Shown here piece after piece: positions 1-8,490 of a DNA stretch of 64,000 bases. A program made the translations under genes and the position numbers. The notes under the pieces were generated by a model. It worked only from the letters and a program-made list of their open reading frames with translations, did not search any database and was not told where the DNA came from. Source of the DNA: an uncultured Ruegeria sp. (GTDB lineage Bacteria; Pseudomonadota; Alphaproteobacteria; Rhodobacterales; Rhodobacteraceae); contig NZ_CANNGO010000003.1 of the NCBI RefSeq assembly GCF_947504215.1, positions 290,052 through 354,051 on the forward strand, written 5' to 3'. Positions within the stretch are counted from its first letter, which is position 1, and the number at the start of each line of letters is the position of its first letter.

Positions 1-1410
1 TATATCGGCGGTCAGTGGGTGGATGGTGATAACGGGAGCTTTCCTGTCACAAACCCGGCACGCGGCGATGTTTTGACCGAGGTTGCCGATCTGAGCCGCG
101 CACAGGTTGCGGGCGCCATTGCCCAGGCCGAGGCCGCTCAGAAAGAATGGGCCAAACTGACCGGGAAAGAGCGCGCAGTGATCCTGCGGCGCTGGTTCGA
201 CCTGATGATGGACAGCGCCGAGGATTTGGGAAAAATCCTGACCGCCGAACAGGGCAAACCGTTGGCCGAAGCCGTGGGTGAGATCGGCTATGGTGCTTCT
301 TTCATCGAGTTCTTTGGCGAACAGGCCAAGCGCGTCTACGGAGAAACCATCCCCGGGCATCAGCGCGACAAACGGATCACAGTTTTGAAACAGCCGATTG
401 GTGTTGCGGCCTCGATCACGCCATGGAACTTCCCCAACGCCATGATCACGCGCAAGGCCGCGCCTGCGCTGGCCGCCGGGTGCGCCTTTGTTGCACGCCC
501 ATCCGAAGAAACCCCGCTTTCGGCGTTGGCACTGGCCGTTCTGGCCGACCGTGCAGGCATTCCAGCAGGCGTGTTCAATGTTGTCCCTTCAGTGAACGCC
601 AGTGAAATCGGTAAGGAATTCTGCGAAAACCCGGGCGTGCGCAAACTGACCTTTACCGGCTCGACCCAAGTGGGGCGGATCCTGCTGCGGCAGGCTGCGG
701 ATCAGGTTATGAAGTGCTCGATGGAACTGGGCGGAAATGCACCGTTCATTGTTTTCGACGATGCTGATCTGGATGCGGCCGTCGAAGGCGCAATGATGTG
801 CAAGTTCCGCAACAACGGTCAGACTTGCGTATGCGCCAACCGTATCTACGTACAGGCTGGTGTCTATGACGCTTTCGCCGCCAAGCTGAAAGCAGCGACC
901 GAAGCGCTGTCTGTTGGCGATGGTCTGTCCGAAGGCGTCACAACTGGCCCGCTGATCAACGAAAAGGCGGTCGTCAAAGTTCAGGATCACATCGCGGATG
1001 TCACCGCTCATGGTGGTCAGGTTCTGACCGGCGGCCTGCCGCATGATCTGGGCGGCACCTTCTTTCAGCCGACCATCGTCACCGGGGTTACTCAAGATAT
1101 GAAAGTTGCTCAGGAAGAAACCTTTGGCCCGCTGGCACCGTTGTTCAAGTTTGAAGACGAGGATGATGTAATCGCGATGGCCAACGATACGATCTTTGGC
1201 CTGGCCTCTTATTTCTATGCCAAAGATCTGAGCCGCGTTTACAAAGTGGCCGAGGCGCTTGAATACGGTATCGTCGGCGTAAACACTGGCATCATCTCGT
1301 CCGAACTGGGTCCGTTCGGCGGCATAAAGCAGTCTGGTCTGGGACGCGAAGGCAGCCATCACGGGATGGAGGATTACCTGGAGATGAAATACATCTGCAT
1401 GGCGGTCTGA
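1..1410 (+). CDS. gabD: NAD(P)-dependent succinate-semialdehyde dehydrogenase, 5' end cut by window
   Basis: Oxidises succinate semialdehyde to succinate, the last step of the GABA shunt, in the cytoplasm. The reading frame is open from base 1, and the residues before the first in-frame GTG (19) already look like the family N terminus (YIGGQW), so the gene starts upstream and roughly 15-20 residues are missing. Visible ALDH features are the WNFPNAM segment, the FTGSTQVG nucleotide-binding turn, ELGGNAP with the general-base Glu, and the GabD-type catalytic motif GQTCVCANR near visible residue 276. The C terminus (FGGIKQSGLGREG) is typical of the family. Related aldehyde dehydrogenases such as glutarate-semialdehyde dehydrogenase share these motifs, so substrate is inferred from the double-cysteine motif. 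Confidence 0.9.
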   Translation, partial: YIGGQWVDGDNGSFPVTNPARGDVLTEVADLSRAQVAGAIAQAEAAQKEWAKLTGKERAVILRRWFDLMMDSAEDLGKILTAEQGKPLAEAVGEIGYGASFIEFFGEQAKRVYGETIPGHQRDKRITVLKQPIGVAASITPWNFPNAMITRKAAPALAAGCAFVARPSEETPLSALALAVLADRAGIPAGVFNVVPSVNASEIGKEFCENPGVRKLTFTGSTQVGRILLRQAADQVMKCSMELGGNAPFIVFDDADLDAAVEGAMMCKFRNNGQTCVCANRIYVQAGVYDAFAAKLKAATEALSVGDGLSEGVTTGPLINEKAVVKVQDHIADVTAHGGQVLTGGLPHDLGGTFFQPTIVTGVTQDMKVAQEETFGPLAPLFKFEDEDDVIAMANDTIFGLASYFYAKDLSRVYKVAEALEYGIVGVNTGIISSELGPFGGIKQSGLGREGSHHGMEDYLEMKYICMAV

Positions 1411-1416
1411 TCACAA

Positions 1417-1452
1417 GCGGCCCTTGGTTTTGGGTGCCCGGACGGGGGCCGC
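1417..1452 (+). terminator. Possible terminator hairpin after gabD
   Basis: GCGGCCC (1417-1423) pairs with GGGCCGC (1446-1452) across a long, partly self-complementary loop, seven bases after the gabD stop. A T-rich stretch (AGTTTTT) follows only about 16 bases later, so it is not a textbook rho-independent terminator. Confidence 0.4.
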
Positions 1453-1566
1453 GTAATTCATCCCCAGTTTTTCGCCGCTTGTCACAAAAGCGCATTCAAA
1501 GCGTCACAAATCTGCAATCAACGACGGCCATCCCACTCTCATCCAAGTGAGAGAGGATACCAACCG

Positions 1567-3750
1567 ATGTCATTGCGCTTTGTTTGCCTGGCATCTGCCC
1601 TTGCCCTGACCGCCGGTCAGGCCATGGCAGAGATGAATTTCAACAGAATTGCGTCCTTCCCCGTCGTGAAGAACATGGCCGAAGGCGCGGACACCAACCG
1701 CGAAACCTCACCCGAGATCATCGCCGCCACCGTGGATGGCATGATGCTGGTTTACACCGACAGCCCGCTGGGTGCGATCGGCATGATCGATATCACCGAC
1801 CCGGCCAACCCCGCCCCCGCCGGCACAATGGATGTGGGTGGTGAACCGACATCCGTTGCGATCGTCGGCACAACTGCGTTTGTCGGGGTTAACACATCCG
1901 AAAGCTACACCGCGCCTTCCGGCAAGCTGATCTCGGTCGATGTTTCAAGCAAAGCGGAAACCGGCGCCTGTGATCTGGGTGGCCAACCCGACAGTGTCGC
2001 CATTGCGCCTGATGGCAGCTTTGTTGCCGTTGCGATTGAGAACGAGCGCGATGAAGGCCTGAATGAAGGGATCATCCCGCAGTTGCCCGCCGGGTCTCTG
2101 GCACTGGTCCCACTAAAAGACGGCGCCATGGAGTGCGCGGCGATGAAAATGGCCAACCTGACCGGCCTGACCGAAGTTGCACCCACCGATCCTGAGCCTG
2201 AATTCGTGGACATCAACGGCCTAGGTGAAACGGTCATCACCTTGCAGGAAAACAACCACATCGCGGTTGTCGACAAGGATGGCATCGTAATCAACCATTT
2301 CTCGGCTGGCAGCGTTGACCTGGAAGCCATTGACGCCACAGACGAACGCGGCGCGCTGATCTTCACCGAAAGCCAGAAGGGACGCCTGCGCGAACCTGAT
2401 GCGGTCAAATGGATCGACGGCAAGCACTTCGCCACCGCAAATGAAGGCGACTACAAGGGCGGTTCACGCGGATGGACGATTTTCCACAAGGACGGCAGCG
2501 TCGTTTATGAAAACGGTACCGAGTTCGAAAAGGCCATCATTCAGATCGGCCACTACCCCGACAAACGGTCCGACAACAAAGGCGTGGAACCCGAAAGCGT
2601 AACAGCTGCCACCTTCGGCGACACGCCAATGATCTTTGTCGGAGCAGAACGCGCCTCGGTCGTTGGTGTCTATGATGCCACGGACCCGGCCAGCCCGGTT
2701 CTGAAGCAGTTGCTGCCCTCGGGCGTTGGCCCCGAAGGCTATGTGGCGATCCCCGAGCGTAACCTGCTGATCTCGGCCAATGAAAAAGACCTGATCGAAG
2801 ATGGCGGCCCGCGTGCCCACGTCATGATTTACGAGTATCAGGACGCGCCCGCCACCTATCCGCACCTGACCTCGGAAGGTGCGGATGAGTTGATCGGATG
2901 GGGCGCGCTATCCGGTCTGGTCGCGGACGAGGACGGCATGATCTATGCCGTAAATGACAGCTTTTACGGCTTCCAGCCCTCCATCTTCAAGATCGACCCC
3001 AGCCAACAGCCCGCCCGCATCGTAGACGTCATCCGCATCCACCGCCAGGACGGCAACGCGGCGCAGAAACTAGATCTGGAAGGCATCACGCTTGACGGTG
3101 AAGGCGGATTCTATGTCGCCTCGGAAGGCCGAACAGACCGCGTCATCCCGCACGCGATCTACCACGTCTCGCAGGACGGCTTGATCAAGGACCGCAAGGG
3201 CGAGATCGGCCTGCCACAGGAACTGATGGCCGTTGAAAAACGCTTCGGCTTTGAGGGTATCACCAAGGTCGGTGACACCCTGTGGATGGCCGTTCAACGT
3301 GAGTGGAAGGACGATCCCGAAAACCATGTCAAGCTGGTCGCCTATAACCTTGAGACCAAGGAATGGGGCGCCGTGCACTATCCAAAAGCCGATCCCGAAA
3401 CCGGTTGGGTCGGCCTGTCGGAAATCGTGGCCTTTGGTGATCATGTGTACGTCATCGAACGCGACAACCAACACGACCACCGGGCGGTGACTAAGAAAGT
3501 CTATCGCATCCCGCTGTCAGAAATGACCCCTGCCCCGCTGGGTGGCGAACTGCCCGTGGTCAGCAAGGAGCTGGTCCGCGATCTGCTGCCCGACCTGACT
3601 TCGACGGGTGGCTATGTCTTGGACAAGATCGAAGGTCTCGCCATCCTGTCTTCGGGCGAAGCGTTCGTGATGACTGACAATGACGGGGTCGACGACGCCT
3701 CGGGCGAAACGATGTTCTGGTCGATAGGATCGGTAACGGCCGGGAATTGA
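1567..3750 (+). CDS. Secreted esterase-like activity of phytase family protein with N-terminal propeller
   Basis: 727 residues with a signal peptide (hydrophobic stretch ending AGQAMA, about residue 21), so probably periplasmic or exported. Residues about 25-430 resemble the beta-propeller of choice-of-anchor I proteins: repeated VDV/ITDPANP strands, a SRGWTIF segment, GVEPESV and FVGAERASVVGVYD. Residues about 445-725 match the phytase-like domain (LSGLVADEDGMIYAVND, LDLEGITLDGEGGFYVASE, EGLAIL). Members are annotated as esterase-like phytases, but their substrate is mostly unproved; phosphate-ester release is an inference. The ATG follows GAGAGGAT about eight bases upstream. It stands alone and ends at a strong hairpin. 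Confidence 0.82.
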   Translation: MSLRFVCLASALALTAGQAMAEMNFNRIASFPVVKNMAEGADTNRETSPEIIAATVDGMMLVYTDSPLGAIGMIDITDPANPAPAGTMDVGGEPTSVAIVGTTAFVGVNTSESYTAPSGKLISVDVSSKAETGACDLGGQPDSVAIAPDGSFVAVAIENERDEGLNEGIIPQLPAGSLALVPLKDGAMECAAMKMANLTGLTEVAPTDPEPEFVDINGLGETVITLQENNHIAVVDKDGIVINHFSAGSVDLEAIDATDERGALIFTESQKGRLREPDAVKWIDGKHFATANEGDYKGGSRGWTIFHKDGSVVYENGTEFEKAIIQIGHYPDKRSDNKGVEPESVTAATFGDTPMIFVGAERASVVGVYDATDPASPVLKQLLPSGVGPEGYVAIPERNLLISANEKDLIEDGGPRAHVMIYEYQDAPATYPHLTSEGADELIGWGALSGLVADEDGMIYAVNDSFYGFQPSIFKIDPSQQPARIVDVIRIHRQDGNAAQKLDLEGITLDGEGGFYVASEGRTDRVIPHAIYHVSQDGLIKDRKGEIGLPQELMAVEKRFGFEGITKVGDTLWMAVQREWKDDPENHVKLVAYNLETKEWGAVHYPKADPETGWVGLSEIVAFGDHVYVIERDNQHDHRAVTKKVYRIPLSEMTPAPLGGELPVVSKELVRDLLPDLTSTGGYVLDKIEGLAILSSGEAFVMTDNDGVDDASGETMFWSIGSVTAGN

Positions 3751-3767
3751 CCAAACTGCCCTGCACC

Positions 3768-3799
3768 TACCGCCCCGCCCACAAGCGAGCGGGGCGGTA
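3768..3799. terminator. Strong hairpin between convergent genes
   Basis: TACCGCCCCGC (3768-3778) and GCGGGGCGGTA (3789-3799) form a perfect 11-bp GC-rich stem with a 10-base loop. It lies between the phytase-like gene and the convergent membrane-protein gene. It has no T-run on either side but may stop transcription from both directions. Confidence 0.6.
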
Positions 3800-3848
3800 C
3801 TGGGTCCAATGAACGAGACATTCGTGCCTTACGCAAGCCGGTCGCAAT

Positions 3849-4625
3849 TCATTGCTCGACGGCGAGAGTTGCACCTTTCGACAGGACGTCGTCGAATATC
3901 TGTGCGATTTGCGCGTCACTAGGCAGGGATCGATCGTCGGAAGTTTCAGAGAACCAAAGAAACTTGTTTTCTTTCGGTTCGGACTGATAGATGCGCAAAA
4001 GAAGCTCGGCTTGCGAGACATCAAACGCACGCGGATCCATCACCCGAAACAGGAAAACGCCACTGTAGGCCTGCTCAGGAAACTGTAGGAATGACTGCTT
4101 GTCGTGGTAAGACAGCCAGTGTGTTTCGTTAAAAAGAACGTACTCAACCTGATCAGTAACCTGTTTCGCGACCAGTGTTCGTCCGTTTGCATCCTGGGCA
4201 AAGCCTTTCAAACGCGTAAGATCAAACGGGCCCGGGCGATAGATTTCTTCGGTCGGACCCTGACCGATGCGAACCTCGGTAATCTCAGACGCATATCCGC
4301 CATCAATCATTTTAGCGCATATCAAAGCGCAATCCGGAGACTGTGATCCCACGACCAGAATGTTGGAGTCGTTCATTCCAATGGAATCAGGCAACACAGC
4401 AGCTGCTAGAAATTCATTCGTCGTGTTGTTTTGCTGAATGCTGTTAAGGGCGGGAATTCCAAAAACACCCAAGGCCGCAACAACGAGCATACCACCGCCA
4501 ACAGTCTTTGATCCACGCCCGGCTCTAAGAAGAAGAAACACTCCAATCAGACAAAACAAGCCCACGGCAATGTAAGGCGACAAAACAAGCAAGGCATAAA
4601 GTACGCCAAAGTCACCTTCGCCCAA
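3849..4625 (-). CDS. Uncharacterised membrane-anchored protein
   Basis: 258 residues; not a family I recognise. Two hydrophobic helices occupy the N terminus (LYALLVLSPYIAVGLFCLIG and VVAALGVFGIPAL), followed by a soluble domain of about 190 residues containing two cysteines close together (DCALICAKM) that could form a disulfide. The TTG at 4625 is preferred because AAAGGA lies about seven bases upstream; the reading frame stays open to another TTG at 4649 with no ribosome-binding site. A single-gene unit, convergent with the phytase-like gene. The topology suggests a protein whose bulk faces the periplasm. Confidence 0.65.
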   Translation of the reverse strand: MGEGDFGVLYALLVLSPYIAVGLFCLIGVFLLLRAGRGSKTVGGGMLVVAALGVFGIPALNSIQQNNTTNEFLAAAVLPDSIGMNDSNILVVGSQSPDCALICAKMIDGGYASEITEVRIGQGPTEEIYRPGPFDLTRLKGFAQDANGRTLVAKQVTDQVEYVLFNETHWLSYHDKQSFLQFPEQAYSGVFLFRVMDPRAFDVSQAELLLRIYQSEPKENKFLWFSETSDDRSLPSDAQIAQIFDDVLSKGATLAVEQ

Positions 4626-4766
4626 TCGGCATTCCTTTCTTCGATCCAATCACTGCGCAGTCTCACTCGTACAAGAGCGATCTTGTCACTCAATTTAAGA
4701 GGCTGCAATCAGGGTCCGGCGACCGACAGCATAGTTTTCCTACATTTCACCCCTTGCTACAAACAA

Positions 4767-4794
4767 CGCCCCGCGTCTGGAGGAACGCGGGGCG
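4767..4794 (-). terminator. Rho-independent terminator of the Hsp20 gene
   Basis: CGCCCCGCGT (4767-4776) pairs perfectly with ACGCGGGGCG (4785-4794), loop of eight bases. Read on the minus strand, the stem is followed by TTGTTTGT, and it lies 53 bases after the Hsp20 stop codon. Confidence 0.75.
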
Positions 4795-4847
4795 CGTGTT
4801 GCGACAATCCAAGGGAGGAGAGGATTACCGCGCGATTTTCATAAGCC

Positions 4848-5315
4848 TTAGTTCACGGCTTTGGCGTCAACCACGTCCTTCTCGATCGCATTGGCCGAAG
4901 AAATCTCGATCCGGCGTGGTTTCAGTGCTTCGGGCACTTCCCGCTTCAGGTCGATATTCAGCATGCCGTTCTCATGGCTGGCACCTGTGACACGAACATG
5001 ATCGGCCAGAGCAAAGCGACGCTCGAATGCGCGGGTCGCGATGCCACGGTGCAAATAGCTGCGCTCTTTGTCCTCGGTCGATTTCTTACCGGCCACGAGC
5101 AGTGAATTCTCTTTCATTTCGACCGACAGGTCATTTTCGGAAAATCCGGCGACGGCTACTGAAATCCGGTAGGTGTCAGCATCGGTTTTTTCGATGTTGT
5201 ATGGTGGATAGCTAGGTTGAGCCACGTCATTGGTCAGTACACGGTCCATCATGTCTGCGATCTGGTCGAAACCAATGGTGGCGCGGTGCAGCGGTGCAAA
5301 ATCAAAACTACGCAT
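4848..5315 (-). CDS. ibpA: Small heat-shock protein, Hsp20/IbpA family
   Basis: 155-residue ATP-independent holdase that keeps unfolded cytoplasmic proteins soluble for refolding by the DnaK/ClpB machinery. The alpha-crystallin domain covers about residues 35-135: it opens with YPPYNIEK, contains the family segments SVAVAGFSENDLSVE and HRGIATRAFERRF, and closes with the GMLNIDL beta strand. The ATG at 5315 is chosen because GAGGAT lies about eight bases upstream and MRSFDFAPL is the usual IbpA start; the open frame running upstream to 5534 is spurious. Expression is probably heat-controlled twice, by an RpoH-type promoter and by an RNA thermometer over the Shine-Dalgarno sequence (separate entries). 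Confidence 0.93.
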   Translation of the reverse strand: MRSFDFAPLHRATIGFDQIADMMDRVLTNDVAQPSYPPYNIEKTDADTYRISVAVAGFSENDLSVEMKENSLLVAGKKSTEDKERSYLHRGIATRAFERRFALADHVRVTGASHENGMLNIDLKREVPEALKPRRIEISSANAIEKDVVDAKAVN

Positions 5316-5408
5316 GTGTCGTATCCTCATTCTTGAGCGATTTACGAAATAGGCCCTCCGAATGGACGGGCGGTGATTGGTACCGAGCCCCATATTTGGC
5401 GACCCGGT
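5316..5408 (-). promoter_or_regulatory. ROSE-like RNA thermometer in the ibpA 5' UTR
   Basis: The predicted 5' UTR is about 92 nt. Its 3' hairpin (5323-5341) pairs AUCGCUC with GAGGAU, which contains the Shine-Dalgarno sequence, leaving the G of UCGCU bulged opposite it. This matches the UYGCU-versus-AGGA arrangement known for ROSE elements of alphaproteobacterial small heat-shock genes. A second stem (5353-5371) pairs GCCC(G)UCC with GGAGGGC around an AUUC loop. The structure was folded by hand. Confidence 0.7.
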
Positions 5409-5415
5409 ACAATTC

Positions 5416-5444
5416 ACATGGGTAGCGATTTGGCCGAGTTCAAC
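5416..5444 (-). promoter_or_regulatory. RpoH (sigma-32) type heat-shock promoter of ibpA
   Basis: On the minus strand GTTGAA (5444-5439) is followed after 16 bases by CCCATGT (5422-5416), close to the sigma-32 consensus CTTGAAA / CCCATnT. It lies about 100 bases upstream of the ibpA start and overlaps the last codons of the upstream protease gene. Confidence 0.65.
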
Positions 5445-6255
5445 CCCCTCCGGAACTGATGAATTTAGCCCCTGAACTGGACTTGTCCGAACCAACCTGC
5501 AGCCTGCGGATTGTAGGCTTTGGCTGCGGCGCATCGCGGCGCAAGATCGTTTTGAGATCGGCTACAACTTCCGCCAGTTCCATGCCAAAACCAATTTTCT
5601 TGCCACGGTGGAACCCGACCGCCGAGACGACCGACAAAATCTGCCAACGCGGCCCGTTCTTGGCCAGAATGGCCGAGCCTGATGAACCGAAAGTGACATC
5701 GCAATCAAAGGTGATCAGACCTTGCCGGCGTTCAAGCATGCGGCAGGACCGCTCGCGCGTGATCGTCTCGGATCGTCCCCGCCCGTACGAGGCGATGCTG
5801 ATCTCTTTGCCGGACACGCGCCCACTGTACAGGGCAAAGGGATCCGCAACCGAGTAGGGGATCGGTTCTTCCAATCGCATCAATGCGACGTCAACCCGGA
5901 TGCTGCTAGGCGATAACACGTCATTGGTGCCATAGCCGGGGTGGGATGCAATTTGCACAACCTTGCGGTCCGCCAGGGCCGCCCCATTGCTGAGCCCGGC
6001 CCGGAATGTGACCTCGCCCGGCAAATAGGCTTTGCCAGTTTTCTTGTCCAAAGCACAGTGGGCTGCGGTCAGAACAATATCCTGCGCGATCAATGTACCG
6101 GTGCAAAAGGAAACGGTGCCAATGTCCAGTCGGCCAATCGCTTCCCAGCCATACAGATCATCCCGATCGGTCAATTTGCGCTTGCTGCTTTGTGCATATC
6201 CGGTGGTCACGGCCATCAACAGGCAAAGCAAAGAGATTGTAAGACTTCTGATCAT
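5440..6255 (-). CDS. Secreted trypsin-like serine protease (S1 family)
   Basis: 271 residues with a signal peptide ending near TGYAQ (about residue 22). The chymotrypsin-fold triad is visible: His in LTAAHC, Asp in DVALMRL, and Ser in GSSGSA (the family usually has GDSGGP; the Asp at that position is replaced by Ser, as in many proteobacterial V8-like proteases). Its ATG overlaps the stop of the upstream paralogue by four bases (ATGA), so the pair is translationally coupled. Likely exported to the periplasm or beyond. Its C terminus overlaps the ibpA heat-shock promoter. Substrate unknown. Confidence 0.85.
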   Translation of the reverse strand: MIRSLTISLLCLLMAVTTGYAQSSKRKLTDRDDLYGWEAIGRLDIGTVSFCTGTLIAQDIVLTAAHCALDKKTGKAYLPGEVTFRAGLSNGAALADRKVVQIASHPGYGTNDVLSPSSIRVDVALMRLEEPIPYSVADPFALYSGRVSGKEISIASYGRGRSETITRERSCRMLERRQGLITFDCDVTFGSSGSAILAKNGPRWQILSVVSAVGFHRGKKIGFGMELAEVVADLKTILRRDAPQPKPTIRRLQVGSDKSSSGAKFISSGGG

Positions 6256-7043
6256 GGCCGAATAAACCTCGCGCCGATATTCTTGCCGGTGTCATTTCCG
6301 GGCGCGGACAAGCCATAGCCGCGACCTGCATCAAGCTCGGCACGCAGCAATTCCAGCGAGTTTTCGACGGACGTTGCGATCGCCACGCTTTGGCCATCCA
6401 TGCTGGCCTTGGCTGCGACGACCGACACGATCTGAGGACGTGTTTCAGAGAACGAAAAAACCGGGGCACCGGATGAGCCGAAATTCACGTCACAGGACAT
6501 CACCAGAATCCCCGAATTGCGGTTCATGACCGAGCAGACCTGCTGAAGCGAGGGCGCCTCGGCCCGGTCCTGCGCATAGGATACGACACCCACGTCTTCA
6601 CCCCGGGTGGGTTGAACGCCTGTCTCAAACGGAACAACGGATGTACTTCTGATCGGCTGCCAAAGCTCGATCAGCGCAATATCCGCACGAACGCGGTCTT
6701 TAGAGGCTATTGCGCTATACTCATAATCTGGATGAACAACCGCTTGGCGCGCCGTTCGATATGCCAGTGCACGCCCCAGACGCCAGCCCGCAAGAAACTC
6801 GATATCCGCCGGATTGACCCGCTTACCGGTTGCCTTGTCAAACAAGCAATGCGCGGCTGTCAGGACAAGGTCGGGCGATACCAGTGTTCCGGTGCAAAAC
6901 CCGCCACCCGCGATATCCAGACGCCCCACCGCCATCCAATCCCGTCCGGAATCAGATGTCTCCAGGCTTTTTAGCCCGGAATCCTGCGCCGTGGCCGCGA
7001 TAGGCAGCACACTGATCGCGATGGCCATGATCCAGTTCCGCAC
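6252..7043 (-). CDS. Secreted trypsin-like serine protease (S1 family), paralogue
   Basis: 263 residues from the GTG at 7043, chosen because GGAGAA lies about seven bases upstream and the product then begins with a compact signal peptide ending IAATAQ; an open frame runs back to 7136 (294 residues). The triad is His in LTAAHC, Asp in RADIALIEL and Ser in GSSGAPV. It resembles the next gene throughout (GRLDI..., FCTGTL, SCDVNFGSSG versus TFDCDVTFGSSG), which points to tandem duplication. The C-terminal 40 residues diverge. Substrate unknown. Confidence 0.83.
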   Translation of the reverse strand: MRNWIMAIAISVLPIAATAQDSGLKSLETSDSGRDWMAVGRLDIAGGGFCTGTLVSPDLVLTAAHCLFDKATGKRVNPADIEFLAGWRLGRALAYRTARQAVVHPDYEYSAIASKDRVRADIALIELWQPIRSTSVVPFETGVQPTRGEDVGVVSYAQDRAEAPSLQQVCSVMNRNSGILVMSCDVNFGSSGAPVFSFSETRPQIVSVVAAKASMDGQSVAIATSVENSLELLRAELDAGRGYGLSAPGNDTGKNIGARFIRP

Positions 7044-7163
7044 GCGGTTCTCCGGCAAATACCCCGAGGTAAGTGTCTTATGTGCCGCGTTGGGCGAAAA
7101 TAGGGCGGTGGTGTTGCGCCCGGTTTTCAGGCGCAACTGATGCTGGTCTGCATCAGCAAACTG

Positions 7164-8486
7164 CTATCGCAGGATTGGCACATTTAGATCGACACCGTCG
7201 CCGTGCCTCAGACCGCGTGGTTCAGGGCCGCCAGTGACCCAATCCAGCAGCTCGACCGTATGCACGATCGGGATGCTGGTGCCAGACCCGATCTGCATCA
7301 TGCATCCAATATTGCCCGCCGCGATGACATCCGGTTTTTTTGCTTCCAGCGTTCGGACCTTGCGCTGTTTCAGCTGCGCCGAAATCTCGGGCTGCATCAG
7401 GTTGTAGGTCCCCGCACTGCCGCAACACAGATGGCTGTCCGCCGGTTCCACAACAGTGAACCCCGCGCGTTTCAGCAGATCCTTTGGGTAACTCTTGACC
7501 TTCTGGCCATGCTGCAGCGAACAGGCTGCGTGATAGGCAACGGTCAATCCCGTGTCATCCGCAGTTGGCAAATCCAGTTGCATCAGCAATTCGCTGATAT
7601 CCATCGCGACTGCCGATACTCGCTGCGCATCTTCCGCCAGAACGTCATTGCGGAACATATGCCCGTAATCCTTGACCGTTGTCCCGCAGCCCGAGGTGTT
7701 GATGACGATGGCATCCAAGCCGTCACTGTCCATCTCGCGCGTCCAGGCCCTAATGTTGGCCGCCGCCGCTGTGTGGCTTTCCCGACTTTTACCCATGTGA
7801 TGGGTAAGGGCCCCGCAGCATCCCGCCCCCTCGGCCACCACAACTTCGCACCCCAGACGGGTCAAAAGCCGGATCGTGGCATCGTTGATATCCGTGTTCA
7901 GTGCCTTTTGTGCGCACCCGGTCATAAGCGCGACGCGTTTTTTGCGTGGACCCTTGGGTGCAAAGCTTTGTGGGTCATCGTTCCGACTGACCGGTGGAAT
8001 ATGCTTGGGCGCCATTTCCAACATTGCGCGCAATCGTGCATCAGGCATCAGGAACCGGAAGGGGCGGCCCAGTTTGGCCCCGATCAAAGCCCACCGAAAC
8101 CGCATTGGATAAGGCAAGATCTGCGCCAGAATCCATCTTAGTACGCGGTCCGAGAATGGTCGCTTGTAGTTGTCCTCGATATATTCCCGCGCGTGATCGA
8201 CCAGATGCATGTAATGCACGCCCGACGGACAGGTTGTCATGCACGCCAGACAGGACAGGCATCGGTCGATATGTTTGACGGTTTTCTCATCCGGCACACG
8301 CTCATTCTCAAGCATGTCCTTGATCAGATAGATACGCCCCCTTGGGCTATCCAGTTCATCCCCCAGAATCTGATAGGTCGGGCAGGTCGCGGTACAAAAC
8401 CCGCAATGCACACAGCTTCGCAGGATTTCGTTCGATCGCTGGGTTGCTGGATCCTGCAACTGTTTGTCCGAAAAAGTCGTTTGCAT
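7164..8486 (-). CDS. glcF: Glycolate oxidase iron-sulfur subunit
   Basis: 440 residues. Electron-transfer subunit of the membrane-associated glycolate dehydrogenase GlcDEF, which oxidises glycolate to glyoxylate. Two ferredoxin-type [4Fe-4S] motifs lie near the N terminus (CVHCGFCTATCP and CLSCLACMTTCP), followed by two CCG domains (GAGCCGAL near residue 225 and HLCCGSAGTYN near 355). It is the last gene of the operon, four bases after glcE. Glycolate is abundant in phytoplankton exudates, which fits a roseobacter. Confidence 0.96.
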   Translation of the reverse strand: MQTTFSDKQLQDPATQRSNEILRSCVHCGFCTATCPTYQILGDELDSPRGRIYLIKDMLENERVPDEKTVKHIDRCLSCLACMTTCPSGVHYMHLVDHAREYIEDNYKRPFSDRVLRWILAQILPYPMRFRWALIGAKLGRPFRFLMPDARLRAMLEMAPKHIPPVSRNDDPQSFAPKGPRKKRVALMTGCAQKALNTDINDATIRLLTRLGCEVVVAEGAGCCGALTHHMGKSRESHTAAAANIRAWTREMDSDGLDAIVINTSGCGTTVKDYGHMFRNDVLAEDAQRVSAVAMDISELLMQLDLPTADDTGLTVAYHAACSLQHGQKVKSYPKDLLKRAGFTVVEPADSHLCCGSAGTYNLMQPEISAQLKQRKVRTLEAKKPDVIAAGNIGCMMQIGSGTSIPIVHTVELLDWVTGGPEPRGLRHGDGVDLNVPILR

Positions 8487-8490
8487 CCGC

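Noticed and set aside
589..1362. Long antisense open frames such as 589-1362, 7203-8141, 31372-32166, 35575-36507 and 52490-53539
   Set aside because: They mirror strongly supported genes on the other strand, a common effect of GC-rich codon bias, and their products match no family.
5316..5534. N-terminal extension of the Hsp20 frame
   Set aside because: It crosses the heat-shock promoter and thermometer region and shows no Hsp20 similarity.
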